Under the pieces are notes generated by a model. That model saw only the letters and a program-made list of their open reading frames with translations, was not told where the DNA came from and searched no databases. From Firmicutes bacterium UBA4996 (GTDB lineage Bacteria; Bacillota; Limnochordia; Darwinibacteriales; Darwinibacteriaceae), in the NCBI GenBank assembly GCA_002396805.1, contig DGYW01000014.1:2390-11070 (forward strand): a stretch of 8,681 nucleotides of DNA, in the 5' to 3' direction. A program made the position numbers and the translations under genes. Shown one piece after another: positions 5,623-8,681 of the stretch (positions within the stretch are counted from its first letter, which is position 1; each line of letters starts with the position of its first letter).

Positions 5623-6942
5623 TTATGAGGTGAGATGTGCAAAACGCCTGGCCTTCAAATTATCGTAGAAGAGACCCAACATCGCACCAATAACTGCAGG
5701 AATAACCCAACCTAGCCCCTTTGCATAGAGCGGTAGATAATCAAGGAGACTAAGCTCTAGTCCGGCTTGTCCGATTGCGTCAAGGATGCTCACAAAGGAT
5801 GTCGAGATCATCGCGAACATGTACACATGCGTGTTTAGCGGAAGGAAGTTATGAAATAGTGCCAACACCATAAGCACAATGGCCATTGGATAGATGGCGG
5901 TCAACGCCGGAACAGAAAATTTGAGTATTTGGGTCAATCCTACGTTGGCCAAAATCATGCTTGATATTGATAAAGCTGCAATGAAGCTTCTGTACGAAAT
6001 CTTAGAAGTGAGCTTGGCGAAGTACTGACTACAGGAGGTCAAGAGGCCCACCGATGTGGTTAAGCAAGCAAGGGAAAAAATGACTCCTAGTAAGACCGCT
6101 CCCCTTGAGCCGAATAAGTAAAAGACAACATGTGTAAGTGTTTGAGCCCCATTTTCTGTGGTTCCAAACCTGGCAGTTGAGACGGCTCCCAAATAGGCAA
6201 GCATCCCGTAAATGATTGCCAATAAAAGCCCTGCGACAAATCCAGCCTTGATAGTATCTGACACAATTTCCCTCTCTTTTGTGATCCCCATGGCTTGTAA
6301 AGTCACGGAAATAACAATTCCAAAATTGAGGGCTGCGATGGCATCCATGGTCATGTAACCGTCGAGAAAGCCTTTCAAGAATGGAAACTGTGCGTAATCA
6401 CCAAGGGGTGCCCCCACTGCCCCGATGGGTTTGAACAGACTGACCGCAAATATGCTGGTTAACAACAGTAAAAGTAGAGGCGTCAAGACCTTCCCAAATC
6501 TATCCACGAGCTTTGATGGTGTCATGCATAACCAATAGGCAAGCCCAAAGTAGAAGATAGTATAAATTAATAATGGCAAATGACTCTGGCCTAATGTATG
6601 TGGTAAGAATGGAAGAATTCCAATTTCAAAGGCCAGACTTGCTGCCCTTGGAATGCCCAGCAAGGGCCCTATGGATAGGTAGACTAATACAGTAAAGGCA
6701 AGGGCAAAGCGAGGGTGCACACGACTCGCTAAGAGATGAAGTCCACCGACCTTGGCCACTACCGCAATCGCTAGGATGGGAAGACCCACCGCAGATACTA
6801 AAAACCCCCCCATAGCGACCAAGACGTTTGTCCCCGCTAATTGGCCTAAGAGGGGTGGAACTATCAAGTTTCCCGCGCCAAAGAACATTGAGAATATCAT
6901 CAAACTGACCAGCAATAACCTTCTTCTATTAACTTTTTCCAT
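5623..6942 (-). CDS. brnQ: Branched-chain amino acid transport system II carrier protein BrnQ
   Basis: A 439-residue integral membrane transporter of the LIVCS family, which imports leucine, isoleucine and valine by cation symport. The length is normal for the family, and about twelve hydrophobic segments can be traced. The N-terminal signature MFFGAGNLIVPPLLG (19-33) is the conserved BrnQ motif. ATG 6942 is preceded by GGAGG (6951-6955) with 8-nt spacing; the in-frame TTG at 6957 overlaps that site and is not used. The gene is controlled by a T-box leader whose likely specifier is isoleucine AUC, so expression should rise when isoleucyl-tRNA is uncharged. No strong terminator is seen after the stop; the sigma-28 promoter of the FlaG-like gene begins within 15 nt. 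Confidence 0.95.
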   Translation of the reverse strand: MEKVNRRRLLLVSLMIFSMFFGAGNLIVPPLLGQLAGTNVLVAMGGFLVSAVGLPILAIAVVAKVGGLHLLASRVHPRFALAFTVLVYLSIGPLLGIPRAASLAFEIGILPFLPHTLGQSHLPLLIYTIFYFGLAYWLCMTPSKLVDRFGKVLTPLLLLLLTSIFAVSLFKPIGAVGAPLGDYAQFPFLKGFLDGYMTMDAIAALNFGIVISVTLQAMGITKEREIVSDTIKAGFVAGLLLAIIYGMLAYLGAVSTARFGTTENGAQTLTHVVFYLFGSRGAVLLGVIFSLACLTTSVGLLTSCSQYFAKLTSKISYRSFIAALSISSMILANVGLTQILKFSVPALTAIYPMAIVLMVLALFHNFLPLNTHVYMFAMISTSFVSILDAIGQAGLELSLLDYLPLYAKGLGWVIPAVIGAMLGLFYDNLKARRFAHLTS

Positions 6943-7010
6943 TTTAGAAACCTCCAAGTTCTTCTTCTGCTATTTTGAATGCCGTGTTTAATGCCAATGT
7001 CACTTTCCAT
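6900..7010 (-). CDS. Possible 36-residue leader ORF between the T-box and brnQ
   Basis: ATG 7010 has AAAGGAGG ending 6 nt upstream, at least as good a start signal as that of brnQ. The ORF encodes 36 residues, starting MESDIGIKHG with three ATT isoleucine codons in the first eleven, basic afterwards, and runs 43 nt into brnQ in another frame. A second short frame starting at GTG 7003 encodes 19 residues and ends in TAA one base before the brnQ ATG, but its start is 13 nt from the Shine-Dalgarno. I recognise neither product. Options are a leader peptide coupled to brnQ, the remnant of a lost first gene of the T-box operon, or a ribosome-loading site without a meaningful product. Confidence 0.35.
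   Translation of the reverse strand: MESDIGIKHGIQNSRRRTWRFLKWKKLIEEGYCWSV
6951..6955 (-). promoter_or_regulatory. Ribosome binding site of brnQ
   Basis: GGAGG lies 8 nt before ATG 6942 and decides that start over the upstream TTG at 6957. In the overlapping short frame it is read as codons, so translation of a leader peptide could affect its availability. Confidence 0.8.
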
Positions 7011-7036
7011 AATGCGCCTCCTTTATTGTTCGAAAT

Positions 7037-7067
7037 AAAAAAACCCGCCCCCCAAAAAAGGGACGAG
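7037..7067 (-). terminator. T-box-controlled intrinsic terminator
   Basis: CTCGTCCC (7060-7067) can pair with GGGGCGGG (7044-7051), using three G-U wobble pairs, followed by seven T residues (7037-7043). The 5' arm is shared with the antiterminator: CTCG pairs with CGAG and CCCT with AGGG of the T-box sequence. Thus tRNA binding decides between the two folds. Confidence 0.82.
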
Positions 7068-7300
7068 TTATTCTCGCGTTACCACCCTAGTTCTATAAAT
7101 CAGGATAACCTAATTTATAACACTCATCAACGTACATGATAATACGTGTTCCTTGTAAAGGTGGACTACCTGCATCGCTTACTGGTAAATTTCAGCTCAG
7201 CTTCTCAGAGATGATTTTCGGTTAGTTCTTGAACATTGGCTTTCAGCGCGATGCCAACTCTCTGTGGAACAATAAACTAGCGTACTCTTTCTCTTCACGG
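7037..7300 (-). ncRNA. T-box leader riboswitch, probable isoleucine specifier
   Basis: The minus strand carries the canonical T-box AGGGTGGTAACGCG (7075-7088), with TGGT to pair with the NCCA end of tRNA carrying A at the discriminator. Stem I begins near 7300 with GAAGAGAAAGAGTA (AGTA of the specifier loop), has the AGAGAG bulge motif and GCTGAAA distal loop around 7240-7265, and returns with GAAAATC followed by ATCTCTGAG. In that loop ATC (7213-7215) is best placed as specifier, i.e. isoleucine. A stem III hairpin is seen at 7094-7119 (TATAAAT...ATTTATA). The leader lies upstream of the brnQ gene, which fits an Ile signal. T-box identity is certain; the specifier assignment is moderately sure because the register was judged by eye. 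Confidence 0.93.
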
Positions 7301-7332
7301 AATTTATTTATTCAGTTTTTGTGACTATGTTC

Positions 7333-7361
7333 TTTGTATCACACATCATCTTTGTTGTCAA
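7333..7361 (-). promoter_or_regulatory. Sigma-A promoter of the T-box/brnQ transcript
   Basis: TTGACA (7356-7361) is a perfect -35 hexamer; after 17 nt comes TACAAA (7333-7338), four of six matches to the -10. Transcription would start near 7326, just upstream of T-box stem I. It lies in the gap after the phosphodiesterase gene, where no clear terminator for that gene was found. Confidence 0.75.
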
Positions 7362-7407
7362 TACCCCAGCTCAATGGCTAACTGTGGTGCGAGTCAATGA
7401 TCGCCTA

Positions 7408-8223
7408 TTAGCGGACCTCCTGCTGTTCAAGGAGAGAAGCTAACAGGTGGGGATAATTTGTAGTCATACCGTCTACCCCACAACTAACTAGATAGGACAT
7501 CTCCTGCATATCCTTGCCATTTACTCCCCACGCGCGCACCAAGAAACCTGCCTCGTGCAACTGTTCAACCATACTGCTCGTAATGGCTCTTGCTGGAGGA
7601 CAAATAATATCCACGTTCGACCTATTAGCGTCGTTAATCAGCTCTTCCGTATCTGTATAGACTTTCACCAAGGCCCCATCCACCTCTTCGAACTCCTCAC
7701 TACTTTCGCTTTGATACATTATAAGTGCCGAAGTCTTCAGATTTGGCTCAAGTTCTTTAACAGTGGTCAACACATCCCAATGAAACGCCGAGATATTAAC
7801 CGTTTCAACAAAACCGCCGCTCTTTACTAAATCTACAACGTCCTCAACAATTGGTGGAAAATAAACACTATCCTTGATTTCAACGACGAGTTTAGCTGAT
7901 CCCGCCACAGTTGAAAGGGTTTCTTGCAAAGTGGGTATACGCTCACCTGTCGAATCTTCACTAAACCATGAACCTGCATCTAGTTGTTTTAGCTCCGCTA
8001 AAGAAAAATCAGAAACTAGGCCACTTCCATTTGTGGTACGATCAACAGTGCGATCATGAATTACAACAATATGTCTATCCTTAGTAAACCGAACATCGCA
8101 CTCAATAAACTTTATACCCACTTCTATTGCCGCTTTAAAAGCAGCCAGCGTATTCTCTGGCTGGACCCCAGAAAATCCTCTATGAGCGATGTTCATGAAA
8201 TTTGTGTACTTATTTGCCCTCAT
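7408..8223 (-). CDS. ugpQ: Cytoplasmic glycerophosphodiester phosphodiesterase
   Basis: A 271-residue GDPD-family enzyme with a TIM-barrel fold that hydrolyses glycerophosphodiesters to glycerol-3-phosphate and an alcohol. Motifs from the N-terminus: AHRG with His14, PENT (22-25), ECD with Glu41 and Asp43 as metal ligands, HD-TVDRTTNGSG with catalytic His56, and VEIK with Glu115 and Lys117. WGVNG and the DGMTTNYP segment near the C-terminus also fit. No signal peptide is present, as in UgpQ and unlike secreted GlpQ. ATG 8223 is chosen because GGAG (8231-8234) lies 7 nt upstream; the TTG at 8241 has no such site. The preceding gene in the same direction ends 81 nt upstream and encodes an ABC solute-binding protein, so import and hydrolysis of glycerophosphodiesters is the likely joint task. 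Confidence 0.9.
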   Translation of the reverse strand: MRANKYTNFMNIAHRGFSGVQPENTLAAFKAAIEVGIKFIECDVRFTKDRHIVVIHDRTVDRTTNGSGLVSDFSLAELKQLDAGSWFSEDSTGERIPTLQETLSTVAGSAKLVVEIKDSVYFPPIVEDVVDLVKSGGFVETVNISAFHWDVLTTVKELEPNLKTSALIMYQSESSEEFEEVDGALVKVYTDTEELINDANRSNVDIICPPARAITSSMVEQLHEAGFLVRAWGVNGKDMQEMSYLVSCGVDGMTTNYPHLLASLLEQQEVR

Positions 8224-8230
8224 TAATAAT

Positions 8231-8234
8231 CTCC
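8231..8234 (-). promoter_or_regulatory. Ribosome binding site that fixes the phosphodiesterase start
   Basis: GGAG lies 7 nt before ATG 8223. It supports that codon over the longer TTG-initiated reading frame beginning at 8241. Confidence 0.65.
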
Positions 8235-8258
8235 ATTTCAAGTAAAGTGGTTATTAAT

Positions 8259-8295
8259 GGGGAATGGTGATCCCTGCTAGAAATCACCATTTCCC
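8259..8295 (-). repeat. Intercistronic inverted repeat (RNA hairpin)
   Basis: Arms 8259-8271 and 8283-8295 pair over 13 positions with one A-C mismatch and an 11-nt loop. No T-run follows in the leftward direction (the sequence continues ATTAATAACC), so a full intrinsic terminator is unlikely. Its place ten bases after the solute-binding-protein stop suits a 3'-end protecting or processing hairpin that keeps the binding-protein message more abundant than the downstream enzyme message. Confidence 0.6.
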
Positions 8296-8304
8296 ATAAT
8301 TTCG

Positions 8305-8681
8305 CTAGTTTTGGTACTGCTTAACATAGATCCTTACTTGCTCTGCCAGATTATCCAAAAGTCTTTTAATATTAGCATCAGGATCAGATTCAACTTGTTC
8401 AAGAATAGCGGTTATCCCGGACCATACTTCAAAGTCCGCTGGGTTAACTCCTTCAGCTGCCACATAGTCTAGCTGCTGAATTCCCACCCGAGCGTTGGGA
8501 TTTGATGCAATATGATTCTGAATCGTACTAGTATGCGTGGAAGAGTAGGTAACTGGCACATAACCCGTTTCAACTGCCCACTTAGCCATTACGTCCGGAC
8601 TCAACAGCCACCTAACAAACTCCCAGGTCGCTTTTTCTTCCTTTGGCTTTGACTTGAACACGCCAATACCTGCGCCACCTA
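8305..8681 (-). CDS. ABC transporter extracellular solute-binding protein, family 1 (C-terminal part)
   Basis: The reading frame enters from the right edge without a start, giving the last 124 complete residues of a protein that continues outside the window. It opens with GGAGIGVFKSKPKEE, followed by ATWEFVRWLLSPDVMAKWA and ETGYVPVTY, the standard C-terminal pattern of sugar/glycerol-3-phosphate binding proteins (UgpB/MalE type), in which a GGA-start segment precedes 'AAWEFIKFL-SPE-QAKWA'. It ends in LAEQVRIYVKQYQN, typical of the last helix. It would bind a solute outside the cytoplasmic membrane and deliver it to an ABC permease. The neighbouring phosphodiesterase suggests a ugp-like substrate such as glycerol-3-phosphate or a glycerophosphodiester, but the ligand cannot be read from this part. 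Confidence 0.87.
   Translation of the reverse strand, partial: GGAGIGVFKSKPKEEKATWEFVRWLLSPDVMAKWAVETGYVPVTYSSTHTSTIQNHIASNPNARVGIQQLDYVAAEGVNPADFEVWSGITAILEQVESDPDANIKRLLDNLAEQVRIYVKQYQN

Noticed and set aside
7362..7407. Terminator for the phosphodiesterase gene
   Set aside because: TCATTGA and CCATTGA occur as direct, not inverted, copies and no T-run follows. No hairpin could be supported.
1..8681. CRISPR arrays, tRNA or rRNA genes, insertion sequences
   Set aside because: No regularly spaced repeats, cloverleaf-like T-psi-C segments, transposase motifs or terminal inverted repeats were seen on either strand.

Overview
The window looks like chromosomal DNA of an anaerobic, probably flagellated Bacillota (Firmicutes) bacterium of moderate GC. 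The evidence is strong GGAGG-type ribosome binding sites, GTG starts, sigma-A promoters, a T-box leader in front of brnQ, a textbook sigma-28 (SigD) promoter, and a cluster of anaerobe-type [4Fe-4S] MinD-like ATPases with NifX-family proteins. The secreted phosphatase at the left ends in a strand-rich, aromatic domain with a terminal Trp. That resembles an outer-membrane beta-barrel, so a diderm Firmicute (for example Limnochordia-like) is possible. This is inference, not proof.

Layout. Positions 1-192 hold an apparent divergent promoter region: a minus-strand promoter and ribosome binding site for a gene just off the left edge, and an extended -10 promoter for the plus-strand phosphatase (193-1881). 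Everything else lies on the minus strand. From the operon promoter near 5112-5138 leftwards comes NifX-like protein (4720-5064), MinD/ferredoxin ATPase (3869-4723), second MinD/ferredoxin ATPase (3022-3891), second NifX-like protein (2687-3025) and a membrane-anchored glutaminyl cyclase (1872-2669). The first four genes overlap at every junction. The last follows after 17 nt and converges on the phosphatase with a 10-nt stop-to-stop overlap.

Right of this operon is a single-gene flagellar unit: a FlaG-like gene (5218-5529) with a TAAA-N15-GCCGATAT promoter and its own hairpin terminator. Next is brnQ (5623-6942), a branched-chain amino acid carrier. It sits behind a complete T-box leader (about 7037-7300) with a probable isoleucine (AUC) specifier and a good TTGACA-N17-TACAAA promoter. 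A short ORF with a near-ideal ribosome binding site lies between the T-box terminator and brnQ. At the right end are a cytoplasmic glycerophosphodiester phosphodiesterase (7408-8223) and the C-terminal part of an ABC-transporter solute-binding protein (8305 to beyond 8681), separated by a stable hairpin. This pair fits a ugp-type system for glycerophosphodiesters or glycerol-3-phosphate.

The most interesting system is the NifX/ATPase/ATPase/NifX quartet. It matches in gene content the anaerobe-specific 'orange protein' (ORP) clusters known from Desulfovibrio, whose role is poorly understood. Here it is compact, sigma-A driven and joined to a glutaminyl cyclase gene.
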